Origin: Microbacterium testaceum
GTDB taxonomy: Bacteria > Actinomycetota > Actinomycetes > Actinomycetales > Microbacteriaceae
Direction: 5' to 3'
DNA length: 64,000 nucleotides
Assembly: GCF_006539145.1 (NCBI RefSeq)
Contig: NZ_BJML01000001.1
Coordinates: 372,001-436,000 of the forward strand
Shown here: piece after piece, positions 21,117-28,981 of the stretch
Numbering within the stretch: the stretch's first letter is position 1
How the letters are laid out: the number at the start of each line of letters is the position of its first letter
Translations under genes and position numbers: made by a program
The notes under the pieces: model-generated
Databases searched by the model: none
What the model was told of the DNA's origin: nothing
The model's input: only the letters and a program-made list of their open reading frames with translations

Positions 21117-22613
21117 GTGTCGACACTCAGCGAACTCGTCTACGCCCAGGGCCGCTCCAGCGAGGCGGACGTCGAGTGGCTGCACCGGCTCGCGGGCGAC
21201 GGGCAGCTGCTCGCCGACCTTGCGTTCGCCGACATCGTCATCTGGGTCCCCACTCCCGACGACTCGTTCGTCGCCGTCGCCCACACGCGGCCCGGGGGAG
21301 CGGCGACGCTCTTCTACCGCGACATCGTCGGCGACCGCGTCCGTCCGCAGTGGCGTACCCAGGTGCGAGAGGCCTTCCAGAGCGGCCGCATCGTCGACTC
21401 GGCATCCCCCGATTGGTTCGAAGAGACGCCCACGCGCGTGCGCGCGGTGCCGATCGTGCGCGAGCTCTCGCGCGAGGGCCACGCGGTGACGACCGTGGGC
21501 GTGCTGACCCGCCACACCAATCTCGGCGAGACGCGGACCCCCTCGCGGCAACAGATCACCTTCAACGACTGCGCCGACGACGTCTTCGGCATGATCGCCT
21601 CGGCCGAGTTCCCCGACCTCTCGGCCCCGACCGCCCCCCGGCGCGGGGCTCCCCGCGCCTCTGACGGACTCATCCGTCTCGACGTGGACGGCATCACCAC
21701 CTTCGCGAGCCCGAACGCGCTCTCGGCGTTCAACCGCATGGGCTTCGACGACGAGCTCGAGGGTGAGTCGCTCGCCGAGGTGACCGCGCGCATCCTCCCG
21801 GCCAAGCGCCAGGACGTCGACGAGTCCCTTCCCGTCGTCGTGAGCGGACGCGCTCCCTGGCGTGCCGACATGGAGGCGCGCGGCGTGCAGGTCTCGTTGC
21901 GCACGATCCCGCTGCGCGACCGCGGCACGCGCATCGGCGCGATCGTGCTGAGTCGCGACGTGACCGAGATCCGCCACCAGGAGCAGGAACTCATCACGAA
22001 GGACGCGACGATCCGCGAGATCCACCACCGCGTCAAGAACAACCTGCAGACGGTCGCCTCGCTGCTGCGCATCCAGGCCCGCCGCACGCACTCCGACGAG
22101 GCGCGCGACGCGCTCACCCAAGCCATGCGCCGTGTCTCGGCGATCGCCGTGGTGCACGACACCCTCTCCGAAGGGCTCGCGCAGAACGTCGACTTCGACG
22201 ATGTCTTCGCGCGCGTGCTCAAGCTCGTGGCGGAAGTCGCCGCCGCCCCCAACACCCGTGCGCGCACACGCACCACGGGCAAGTTCGGAACGCTGCCCAG
22301 CCAGTTCGCCACGCCTTTGGCCCTGGCCCTCACCGAGCTCGTGACCAATGCCGTCGAGCACGGTTTGGCCGGCCAAGAGGGAGACGTCGAGATCGCGGCC
22401 GAGCGCAGCGGCGAGATGCTCGAGGTCAGCGTCCGCGACACGGGCGTGGGCCTGCCGGAGGGGCAGGTGGGCCGGGGCCTGGGCACGCAGATCGTCCGCA
22501 CGCTCATCCAGGGCGAGCTCGGTGGCACGATCGACTGGCACACGCTGATGGGCAGCGGCACCGAGGTCACGATCGAGATCCCCCTGCGCTACATCGGCGG
22601 CTCCGCGGCCTGA
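21117..22613 (+). CDS. pdtaS: PdtaS-type sensor histidine kinase
   Basis: A 498-residue soluble kinase of the PdtaS/PdtaR system, which controls RNA-antitermination (ANTAR) responses in actinobacteria. An N-terminal GAF domain covers about residues 1-155, a PAS-like domain about 185-285, then HisKA_2 (IHHRVKNNLQTVASLLRIQARR, His near 303) and HATPase_c (NAVEHG, GVGLPEG, GLGTQIV). No membrane segment. The ANTAR response regulator is not in the window. Confidence 0.9.
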   Translation: MSTLSELVYAQGRSSEADVEWLHRLAGDGQLLADLAFADIVIWVPTPDDSFVAVAHTRPGGAATLFYRDIVGDRVRPQWRTQVREAFQSGRIVDSASPDWFEETPTRVRAVPIVRELSREGHAVTTVGVLTRHTNLGETRTPSRQQITFNDCADDVFGMIASAEFPDLSAPTAPRRGAPRASDGLIRLDVDGITTFASPNALSAFNRMGFDDELEGESLAEVTARILPAKRQDVDESLPVVVSGRAPWRADMEARGVQVSLRTIPLRDRGTRIGAIVLSRDVTEIRHQEQELITKDATIREIHHRVKNNLQTVASLLRIQARRTHSDEARDALTQAMRRVSAIAVVHDTLSEGLAQNVDFDDVFARVLKLVAEVAAAPNTRARTRTTGKFGTLPSQFATPLALALTELVTNAVEHGLAGQEGDVEIAAERSGEMLEVSVRDTGVGLPEGQVGRGLGTQIVRTLIQGELGGTIDWHTLMGSGTEVTIEIPLRYIGGSAA

Positions 22614-22797
22614 CACGCGGTCGCCGTCCGGCACCCGCCGGTTCGGAATCTCCGCTGCCGCGTGCGCGAGAGCCTCAGCGGTCGCGACCCCCGCGGAACG
22701 ACGCGGTCCTCGCAGCTACCGGATGCCGTTCGGCGGGGCCGGCGCACATCCACGAGCGACTGCGCGACGAGGCGGCGGAGTCCCCGCGAACGGAAGA

Positions 22798-22822
22798 AGC
22801 CCGCCCCCGAGGGGAGCGGGCT
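22798..22822 (-). terminator. Terminator after whiB1
   Basis: AGCCCGC pairs with GCGGGCT, and an inner CCCC/GGGG extends the stem. It lies 20 nt past the whiB1 stop and could also stop pdtaS transcription. Confidence 0.6.
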
Positions 22823-22841
22823 CCTCGCGCGAAGGCGGTCG

Positions 22842-23090
22842 TCAGGAGGCGCGGCGGGCGCGGGCGGCGCGACGCTTGAGCGCGCGGCGCTCGTCTTCGC
22901 TCAGACCGCCCCAGACGCCCGAGTCCTGGCCGGACTCGAGGGCGTACTGCAGGCAGACCTCGGTGACGGTGCAGCGAGCGCAGACCGACTTGGCCTTCTC
23001 GATCTGGTCGACCGCGGGGCCGGTGTTGCCGACCGGGAAGAACAGTTCGGGGTCGACGGTCAGGCAGGCTGCTTTGTCGCGCCAATCCAT
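22842..23090 (-). CDS. whiB1: WhiB1-type iron-sulfur transcription regulator
   Basis: An 82-residue Wbl protein that closely resembles the essential mycobacterial WhiB1 along its length (MDWRDKAAC, DPELFFPVGN, GQDSGVWGGLSEDERRALKRR). The four [4Fe-4S] ligands are Cys9, Cys37, Cys40 and Cys46, followed by the GVWGG turn and a basic C-terminus for DNA contact. WhiB1 binds sigma-A and responds to nitric oxide in mycobacteria. It has an AAGGAG ribosome binding site on the minus strand. Confidence 0.93.
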   Translation of the reverse strand: MDWRDKAACLTVDPELFFPVGNTGPAVDQIEKAKSVCARCTVTEVCLQYALESGQDSGVWGGLSEDERRALKRRAARARRAS

Positions 23091-23186
23091 GGGGGTGCTC
23101 CTTGTAACAGAAAAAGTGGTCGATTCGGCACCGGCATTCGGGTCCGGTACCCTGGTGGGAACGCGAGCGATTGCTCGCCCCACTTC

Positions 23187-23224
23187 GCTGTGGGAGCACA
23201 CGGCTTGTTCCATGCTCCCATAGC
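23187..23224. repeat. Inverted repeat upstream of whiB1
   Basis: Arms GCTGTGGGAGCA and TGCTCCCATAGC (11 of 12 complementary, the odd pair G-U) are separated by 14 nt, between the divergent whiB1 and membrane-protein genes. A second small inverted repeat CGAGC-GATT-GCTCG lies at 23164-23177. This may be an operator or a hairpin in the whiB1 leader. Confidence 0.5.
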
Positions 23225-23303
23225 GATTCCGCCTGATCAAGAGGTAACCGGCAGGTTTCCAGATCGTAACGGCGCAGGTGCGCCTGTCGGGGAGGGTTTC
23301 CGG

Positions 23304-23684
23304 ATGCCGATTCGCCTTGCGGCCGCCGCACTCCTGGGGCTCGAAAGCGTCGGCATCCTGGCCCTGGCGGGCTGGCAGACGGTCGCCCTCATCGGTGGAG
23401 ACACCGACTCCGCCGTCAGCTCGATCGCCCTCATCGTGCTCACCGTGATCGGCGCGGCCATCGTCGGCGCGTTCGGTGTCGCGACCGCGCGGGACGTCTC
23501 GGCCGGACGATCGGGCGGGATCGTGACGCAGCTGCTCATCCTGTCGGTGGCCATCGGAGCGGTGACGGGGGAGTGGGCGTCTCCCGGGATCGCCGTGCTC
23601 ATCGCGGTCCCCGCGGTCATCGGCCTCGTCCTGCTCGTGCTGGCGGTACGCGCGTCGGCTCCGCGCCGTCGCGACGGCGACTGA
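23304..23684 (+). CDS. Small integral membrane protein, unknown function
   Basis: 126 residues with four hydrophobic segments (about residues 3-23, 33-55, 70-86 and 92-113) and a basic C-terminus (RASAPRRRDGD). GGGGAGGG precedes the ATG at 23304. Such proteins are sometimes labelled histidine kinase in databases, but no kinase motif is visible. Divergent from whiB1. Confidence 0.75.
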   Translation: MPIRLAAAALLGLESVGILALAGWQTVALIGGDTDSAVSSIALIVLTVIGAAIVGAFGVATARDVSAGRSGGIVTQLLILSVAIGAVTGEWASPGIAVLIAVPAVIGLVLLVLAVRASAPRRRDGD

Positions 23685-23704
23685 CCCCGTCGCCCCATCG
23701 CGAA

Positions 23705-23735
23705 GACCCCGCCGACGCTGTCGCGGGGCGGGGTC
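23705..23735. terminator. Terminator between convergent membrane-protein gene and bcp
   Basis: A 9-bp stem GACCCCGCC/GGCGGGGTC with a 13-nt loop; it is followed by a GGCATCC motif. It lies between convergent genes. Confidence 0.6.
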
Positions 23736-23749
23736 GTGGCATCCGGAGA

Positions 23750-24223
23750 TCAGGCGGCGGCGAGACCCAGGGTCTTGCGCAGACGCGCCACGTGGCCGGT
23801 GGCCTTGACGTTGTACATCGCCTCGACGATCTTGCCGTCCTCGTCGACGACGAACGTCGAGCGCAGCACGCCGGTGACCGTCTTGCCGTAGTTCTGCTTC
23901 TCGCCCCACGCCCCGTAGGCCTCGTGGACGGCGTGGTCGGCGTCGCTGAGGAGCGGGAAGGTCAGTCCGTCGCTGTCGCGGAAAGCGCGCAGCTTCTCGG
24001 GCAGGTCGCGCGAGATACCGAGCACCGTGTAGCCGGCGCCCTGCAGCGAGGCCAGGCTGTCGCGGAAGTCGCAGGCCTGGGTGGTGCATCCCGGCGTCTG
24101 GGCCGCGGGGTAGAAATACAGGATCACGCGGCGGCCGCGGAAGTCGCCCAGAGAGACGGGGTGTTCGTCCTGGTCGAGGAGGGTGAAGTCGGGGGCGTTA
24201 TCGCCCTTTTCGAGGTTCGTCAC
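23750..24223 (-). CDS. bcp: Thioredoxin-dependent thiol peroxidase (Bcp/PrxQ)
   Basis: A 157-residue peroxiredoxin that reduces H2O2 and organic peroxides. Peroxidatic Cys46 lies in YPAAQTPGCTTQAC, with the likely resolving Cys51 spaced as in PrxQ. The start overlaps the rsgA stop by 4 bp, making an aroA-rsgA-bcp operon. The thiol-oxidant sigma factor sigR lies on the other side of the same promoter region. Confidence 0.94.
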   Translation of the reverse strand: MTNLEKGDNAPDFTLLDQDEHPVSLGDFRGRRVILYFYPAAQTPGCTTQACDFRDSLASLQGAGYTVLGISRDLPEKLRAFRDSDGLTFPLLSDADHAVHEAYGAWGEKQNYGKTVTGVLRSTFVVDEDGKIVEAMYNVKATGHVARLRKTLGLAAA

Positions 24224-25284
24224 CCCTCCAGCCTAGAACGCTCGATGCCCTGGAACGTCGTCAGCAGGCGCTGCAGCGAGTCGAGCCGGGCGGCGGCTCC
24301 GGGTCCCAGGCGTCCGGCCTCCACCGCCTCGATGATCGCGCAGTCGGGTGCATCGGGCAGGTGCGTGCACCCCCGCGGGCACTCTTCGGCGACCTCGGCG
24401 AGATCGGTGAAGGCGCCGAGCACGTGCGCGGGGTCGACGTGTCCCAGTCCGAACGATCTCACGCCCGGGGTGTCGATGACCCAGCCCGAGCCGCCGCGGC
24501 CACGGTAGCGCAGCGAGACCGCCGACGACGAGGTGTGACGGCCCCGACCGGTGACGGTGTTGACGTGCCCGATCGCCCGCTCCGAGCCCGTGAGCGCGTT
24601 GACCAGCGTCGACTTGCCGACGCCGGAGTGCCCGACGAACACGGTCGAGTGGCCGATGAGCGCCTCGCCGATCTCGTCGAGGGGCATCTCGCCCTGGGCG
24701 CTCGTGAACACCCGCAGGTCGAGCCCCACGAAGTGCGCGAGGAACGCGGTCGGGTCGGCCAGGTCGGTCTTCGTGACGACGAGCAGGGGACGGATGCCGG
24801 CATCCAGCGCCGCGACCAGATAGCGGTCGACGAGACGGGCGCGGGGTTCGGGGTCGGCTGCAGCGACCACGACGAGCATCTGGTCGGCATTGGCGACGAT
24901 GACGCGTTCGACCTGGTCGGTGTCGTCGGCGCTGCGGCGCAGCAGGGAGGTGCGCTCCTCGAGGCCGATGATGCGTCCGAGCGTTCCTTCGTCGCCCGAG
25001 AGGTCGCCGACCACACGGGCGCGGTCGCCGTTGACGATGGGCTGCTTCCGGAGCTCGCGGGCGCGAGTGGCCAGGACCCGGCGCTCCTCGGGTCCGTCTT
25101 CGTCGACGAGGACCGTGTACCGGCCGCGATCGACGCCGAGCACCCGGGCGATCTGCGCGTCGGCGTGGGCGGGGCGTCGCTTGGTGCGGGGCCTGTTGGC
25201 CTTCGGGTTGGGACGCACCCGGATGGACGACTCGTCGTACCGGAGGTCGTCTTCGTCGTCGTCGGGACTGTCGAGCCAGCTCAC
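24220..25284 (-). CDS. rsgA: Small ribosomal subunit biogenesis GTPase RsgA
   Basis: A 354-residue circularly permuted GTPase that helps mature the 30S subunit. An OB-fold N-terminal domain is followed by G4 (TKTD), G1 (GHSGVGKST) and G3 (DTPG) in permuted order, then a C-terminal zinc region (CPRGCTHLPDAPDC). Cotranscribed with aroA (14-bp gap) and bcp (4-bp overlap). Confidence 0.94.
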   Translation of the reverse strand: MSWLDSPDDDEDDLRYDESSIRVRPNPKANRPRTKRRPAHADAQIARVLGVDRGRYTVLVDEDGPEERRVLATRARELRKQPIVNGDRARVVGDLSGDEGTLGRIIGLEERTSLLRRSADDTDQVERVIVANADQMLVVVAAADPEPRARLVDRYLVAALDAGIRPLLVVTKTDLADPTAFLAHFVGLDLRVFTSAQGEMPLDEIGEALIGHSTVFVGHSGVGKSTLVNALTGSERAIGHVNTVTGRGRHTSSSAVSLRYRGRGGSGWVIDTPGVRSFGLGHVDPAHVLGAFTDLAEVAEECPRGCTHLPDAPDCAIIEAVEAGRLGPGAAARLDSLQRLLTTFQGIERSRLEG

Positions 25285-25298
25285 GCGTCAGTCCTCGT

Positions 25299-26636
25299 TC
25301 ACGGGCGCGAGTCGTCGAGCATCGTCTGCCACAGGCCCGCGAACTGGGGGAGGGTCTTGGCGGTCGTGCCGATGTCGTCGATGCGCACGCCGGGCACGCG
25401 CAGACCGATGAGGGCGCCGGTGGTGGCCAGGCGGTGGTCGTGGTGCGCCTTCCACTCGCCGCCGCTGAGCGGCCGCGGGACGATGCGGATGCCGTCGTCG
25501 AGCTCGTGCGCCTCGCCGCCGAGCGAACGCAGGTTGCCGACGAGGGCCGCGATGCGGTCGGTCTCGTGCCCGCGGATGTGACCGATGCCGTGCAGCGTGG
25601 TCGGTCCGTCCGCGAAGGCGGCGAGACCGAAGAGAGTGGGGGCCAGCTCGCCCGCCGCGGACAGGTCGAGGTCGACGCCCAGGATGCCGTCGTCACCGGC
25701 GGCCACGGTGAGGGCGCCGGCGCGACGGCTGACGCGCGCCCCCATCTCGGCGAGGATGTCGACGAGGAGGGCTCCCGGCTGCGTGCTGTGCAGGGGCCAG
25801 CCCGTGACGGTGACGGAGCCGCCCGTGACCATTGCTGCCGCGAGGAACGGGGAGGCGTTGGAGAGATCGGGCTCGATCGCCACGTCTTTCGCGCGGACGG
25901 GTCCTGCCGGAACGACCCACTCGCCCGGAGCAGGACGCTCCACGTGCACGGCACGGTGGGCGAGGGCCTCGACCGTCATATCGATGTGCGGGATGCTCGG
26001 CAGGCGCGACCCGACGTGGCGGAGGTGGAGTCCGACGTCGAAACGCGCCGCCGCGAGCAACAGGCCCGAGACGAACTGACTCGACTGGCTCGCGTCGATC
26101 TCGACCTCGCCGCCCCGCACGTGGCCGTGCCCGCGGACGGAGAACGGGAGCGCCCAGTGGCCCCCGTCGTCGATGTCGACGCCGACGTCGCGCAGGGCGC
26201 GGATCATCGCCCCCATCGGGCGGTGCAGCGCGCTCTCGTGGGCGGTGACGTGCACGTCGCCCCGGGCGAAGCCGGCCACCGGGGCGATGAATCGCATGAC
26301 GGTTCCCGCCTGGCCGCAGTCGATCGTGCCGTCGCCCGCAAAGGAGGCCGGGGGAGTGACCAGCAGGTCGGGGCCGAAGGGGGAGCCGGTGTCGATCTCG
26401 TCGATCCCGACGCCGAGCACGCGCAACGCGTCGACCATGCGCGCGGAGTCGTCGGAGTGCAGGGGGCCGTGCACCGTGCCGGGGCCGTCGGCGATGGCGG
26501 CGAGGATCAGCTCGCGATTGGTCAGCGACTTCGATCCCGGGACGGTGACCGTGGCATCCAGGGGAGCGTCGAAGACAGGCGCGTTCCACTCACCGCGGGG
26601 GGTGGCGGCGGAAGGGGAATACCCGAGGGGAGACAT
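25299..26636 (-). CDS. aroA: 3-phosphoshikimate 1-carboxyvinyltransferase (EPSP synthase)
   Basis: A 445-residue shikimate-pathway enzyme that joins phosphoenolpyruvate to shikimate-3-phosphate. The substrate-binding motif [14 protein letters not shown] is near residues 33-46, [10 protein letters not shown] near 118, DASQSSQF near 180, and [11 protein letters not shown] near the C-terminus. The ATG at 26636 lies inside the SigR-type promoter of the divergent sigR gene. Confidence 0.95.
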   Translation of the reverse strand: MSPLGYSPSAATPRGEWNAPVFDAPLDATVTVPGSKSLTNRELILAAIADGPGTVHGPLHSDDSARMVDALRVLGVGIDEIDTGSPFGPDLLVTPPASFAGDGTIDCGQAGTVMRFIAPVAGFARGDVHVTAHESALHRPMGAMIRALRDVGVDIDDGGHWALPFSVRGHGHVRGGEVEIDASQSSQFVSGLLLAAARFDVGLHLRHVGSRLPSIPHIDMTVEALAHRAVHVERPAPGEWVVPAGPVRAKDVAIEPDLSNASPFLAAAMVTGGSVTVTGWPLHSTQPGALLVDILAEMGARVSRRAGALTVAAGDDGILGVDLDLSAAGELAPTLFGLAAFADGPTTLHGIGHIRGHETDRIAALVGNLRSLGGEAHELDDGIRIVPRPLSGGEWKAHHDHRLATTGALIGLRVPGVRIDDIGTTAKTLPQFAGLWQTMLDDSRP

Positions 26637-26641
26637 CGGTT
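26615..26641 (+). promoter_or_regulatory. SigR-type autoregulatory promoter of sigR
   Basis: GGGAAT (26615-26620), an exactly 18-nt spacer, then GTT (26639-26641) match the SigR/SigH consensus GGGAAT-N18/19-GTT known from Streptomyces and Mycobacterium. Transcription would start near 26648, just before the ribosome binding site AGGGGA (26655-26660). Confidence 0.8.
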
Positions 26642-26668
26642 CCTACCCTACTGAAAGGGGAACGACAC

Positions 26669-27352
26669 GTGACCGCACTTCTCGAACGCGACCGTCTGCC
26701 GGGGGCTGCCCCGGGGGCCGTCGACATGCTCGACGTAGACTGGCGCGCGATGAACGACACCGCAGACGCCGGCCCGCAGGCGGAGCCCCGCGCACAGTTC
26801 GAAGAGCAGGCCCTGCCCTTCATGGACCAGCTGTACGCAGCAGCCATGCGCATGACGCGCAATCCGGCCGACGCGGCCGACCTGGTGCAGGAGACCTTCG
26901 TGAAGGCCTTCGGCTCGTGGGCGACGTTCACGCAGGGGACCAACCTCAAGGCGTGGCTTTACCGCATCCTCACGAATACGTACATCAACACGTATCGCAA
27001 GAAGCAGCGCGAGCCGTATCAGAGTGCGATCGACGACCTCGAGGACTGGCAGCTCGGCGGGGCCGAGTCGACCACCGCGAGCAGCGCCCGTTCGGCCGAG
27101 GCCGAAGCGATCGACCACATGCCCGCATCCGTCGTGAAGGACGCGCTGCAGTCGATCCCCGAGGATTTCCGGATGGCGGTGTACCTCGCCGACGTCGAGG
27201 GATTCGCCTACCAGGAGATCGCCGACATCATGAAAACCCCGATCGGCACGGTCATGAGCCGTCTGCACCGCGGCCGGCGGCTGCTGCGCGACCTGCTGTC
27301 GGATTACGCCAAGGAGCGCGGCATCCAGGCCGCGACGGGAGAGACGAAATGA
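26669..27352 (+). CDS. sigR: SigR/SigH-family ECF sigma factor for thiol-oxidative stress
   Basis: An ECF sigma factor that activates thioredoxin, thiol and protein-quality genes on disulfide stress. The GTG at 26669 (227 residues) is supported by a good ribosome binding site. The conserved SigR sequence begins at the internal ATG 26750 (MNDTADAG), so this start adds 27 residues, reminiscent of the unstable long SigR form of Streptomyces. Region 2 ([30 protein letters not shown]) and region 4 ([27 protein letters not shown]) are clear. The ATGA overlap with the anti-sigma gene gives stoichiometric synthesis. Confidence 0.94.
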   Translation: MTALLERDRLPGAAPGAVDMLDVDWRAMNDTADAGPQAEPRAQFEEQALPFMDQLYAAAMRMTRNPADAADLVQETFVKAFGSWATFTQGTNLKAWLYRILTNTYINTYRKKQREPYQSAIDDLEDWQLGGAESTTASSARSAEAEAIDHMPASVVKDALQSIPEDFRMAVYLADVEGFAYQEIADIMKTPIGTVMSRLHRGRRLLRDLLSDYAKERGIQAATGETK

Positions 27353-27591
27353 GTGACTGCGGCTGCGACAAGGCGCGACGCGACCTTGAGGAATACCTCC
27401 GCAACGAGGTGTGCAAGACCCAGCAGAACGACATCCGCGAGCACCTCGAGAATTGCCCCGGATGCCAGGACGAGGCTCTCGTAGCGCGCACGCTGACCGA
27501 GGTGGTCGCCCGTGCGTGCAAAGAGACGGCCCCCGACGAACTCCGCGATCAGGTGCTCTCGCGCCTTCGCGCCATCCAGGCGACGCACTGA
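27349..27591 (+). CDS. rsrA: RsrA-type zinc anti-sigma factor
   Basis: An 80-residue redox-sensing anti-sigma factor that holds SigR and releases it on disulfide formation. The ZAS motif HLENCPGC (His-x3-Cys-x2-Cys, residues about 30-37) and an upstream Cys (VCKTQ) supply the zinc/redox site; there is an additional CGC near the N-terminus. It overlaps sigR by 4 bp. Confidence 0.93.
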   Translation: MSDCGCDKARRDLEEYLRNEVCKTQQNDIREHLENCPGCQDEALVARTLTEVVARACKETAPDELRDQVLSRLRAIQATH

Positions 27592-27595
27592 CGGC

Positions 27596-27618
27596 ACCCG
27601 CGCCGGCCCGGCGCGTGT
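27596..27618 (+). terminator. Hairpin after rsrA
   Basis: ACCCGCGCC pairs with GGCGCGTGT (one mismatch) immediately after the rsrA stop. Confidence 0.5.
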
Positions 27619-27631
27619 CGGAGGTGATCCC

Positions 27632-27637
27632 TAGGCT
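27632..27637 (+). promoter_or_regulatory. -10 element for a probable leaderless Eis-like mRNA
   Basis: TAGGCT lies exactly 6 nt before the ATG at 27644, with no ribosome binding site. Confidence 0.55.
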
Positions 27638-27643
27638 GGGGTC

Positions 27644-28945
27644 ATGGCATCCATCGACACTCTGACGCTGCCCCTCGACCAGACCTCCGCCGCAGACCTC
27701 GCCGCCTCAGGGCTCGAGTACGCGCGAGTGGATGCCGACGGAGAGGGGTTCCGTCCTTTCCAGCGAGCGGTGGCCCGGGGCTTCCTGGGTGCGGAATCGA
27801 CCGACGACGAGGCCGAGAACGCGCGAACGACGCTGCGCACCCGGCGTCTCACCGCGGTCTACGACCGTCAGGGCGTCGAACCCGAGGTGCCCGTCGGCAC
27901 GATCGACTCGTGGGCGTCCGAGCTCACGACCTCGCCCGGGCGCACCACGCCGCTGTGGTCGATCAGCGCCGTGACGGTGGCGGCGACGCATCGCCGCCGG
28001 GGCATCGCCCGCGCCATGATCGGCGGGGAGCTCCGCACGGCCGCGGCGGCGGGATTCGCCATCGCCGGCCTCACGGTCACCGAGGCCACCATCTACGGCC
28101 GGTGGGGGTTCTCTCCCGCCGCGTGGGCCTCCGACGTCGAGGTCGACACCGGCCGAGCCCGCTGGACCGGCCCGACGGCACCCGGGCGACTCGACTTCGT
28201 CCCTCGTGAGGCCGTGGTCGACCGTCTGCGGGCCGTGCACGAGCGCGTGCGCGTGCAGCGTCCGGGCTCGGTGCCCGGGTGGGACGGCCGGTGGCGCGGC
28301 GTGGCCGGTCTCACGCCCGGTGACAAATCGGGCGAGAAGGTGCGCGCCGTCGCCTACCGCACCGCCGAAGGCGACGAGACGGGGATCCTCGTCTACGTGA
28401 TCGACGAGCGCGACGACTTCTCGGCTCACGATCTCGAGGTGCGCGCGATCTTCGCCGTCGACGGCGAGGCCTCGGCCGCCCTCTGGCGCTTCGCGCTCGA
28501 ACACGACCTCGTCGGCCGGGTGAAGGCGTGGCTGCAGCCCTCCACACCGCCCGTGCAGTGGATGGTCTCCGACCGACGTGCCGTGACCGCGACGCTCACC
28601 GATCACCACTGGCTGCGCATCCTCGACGTGCCCGGGGCGCTGGGCTCTCGTCGATACGCGGCCGGGCTCGATGTGATTTTGCGTGTCGCCGATCCGCTCG
28701 GGTTCGCCGAGGGCACGTGGAGTCTGCGGATCGGGGCGGACGGTGAGGCTCAGGTCTCGCCCTCGATCGACCGGCCCGTCGACATCGACCTGACCGTCGG
28801 GGCCCTGAGCTCGCTCCTTCTCGGTGGGGTGCGCTCGGCCGAACTCGCGCTCTCGGGTCTCGTGCGCGGCGAGGCCCGCACGCTCGCATCCCTCGACCGT
28901 GCGTTCGTTCCGGAGGCCACCCCGCTTCTCGACATCTGGTACTGA
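27644..28945 (+). CDS. Eis-family GNAT N-acetyltransferase
   Basis: A 433-residue protein with the three-part Eis architecture: N-terminal GNAT domain with the acetyl-CoA pyrophosphate loop THRRRGIARAMIGG (about residues 110-123), a middle GNAT-like domain, and a C-terminal sterol-carrier-like domain (about 330-425). Tyr in TEATIYGRWGF is the expected catalytic acid, and the protein ends in an aromatic residue (DIWY) whose carboxylate acts as base in this family. Mycobacterial Eis acetylates aminoglycosides and peptides; the substrate here is unknown. Confidence 0.87.
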   Translation: MASIDTLTLPLDQTSAADLAASGLEYARVDADGEGFRPFQRAVARGFLGAESTDDEAENARTTLRTRRLTAVYDRQGVEPEVPVGTIDSWASELTTSPGRTTPLWSISAVTVAATHRRRGIARAMIGGELRTAAAAGFAIAGLTVTEATIYGRWGFSPAAWASDVEVDTGRARWTGPTAPGRLDFVPREAVVDRLRAVHERVRVQRPGSVPGWDGRWRGVAGLTPGDKSGEKVRAVAYRTAEGDETGILVYVIDERDDFSAHDLEVRAIFAVDGEASAALWRFALEHDLVGRVKAWLQPSTPPVQWMVSDRRAVTATLTDHHWLRILDVPGALGSRRYAAGLDVILRVADPLGFAEGTWSLRIGADGEAQVSPSIDRPVDIDLTVGALSSLLLGGVRSAELALSGLVRGEARTLASLDRAFVPEATPLLDIWY

Positions 28946-28968
28946 CGGCTTCTCATAGGAAATGGCAA

Positions 28969-28974
28969 TACGCT
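28969..28974 (+). promoter_or_regulatory. -10 element for a probable leaderless mprF-like mRNA
   Basis: TACGCT lies 7 nt before the ATG at 28982, with no ribosome binding site. Confidence 0.45.
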
Positions 28975-28981
28975 GTCGCCG

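Noticed and set aside
23304-23684. Histidine kinase label for the small membrane protein
   Set aside because: No His box or ATP-binding motif is present; it is only a four-helix membrane protein.
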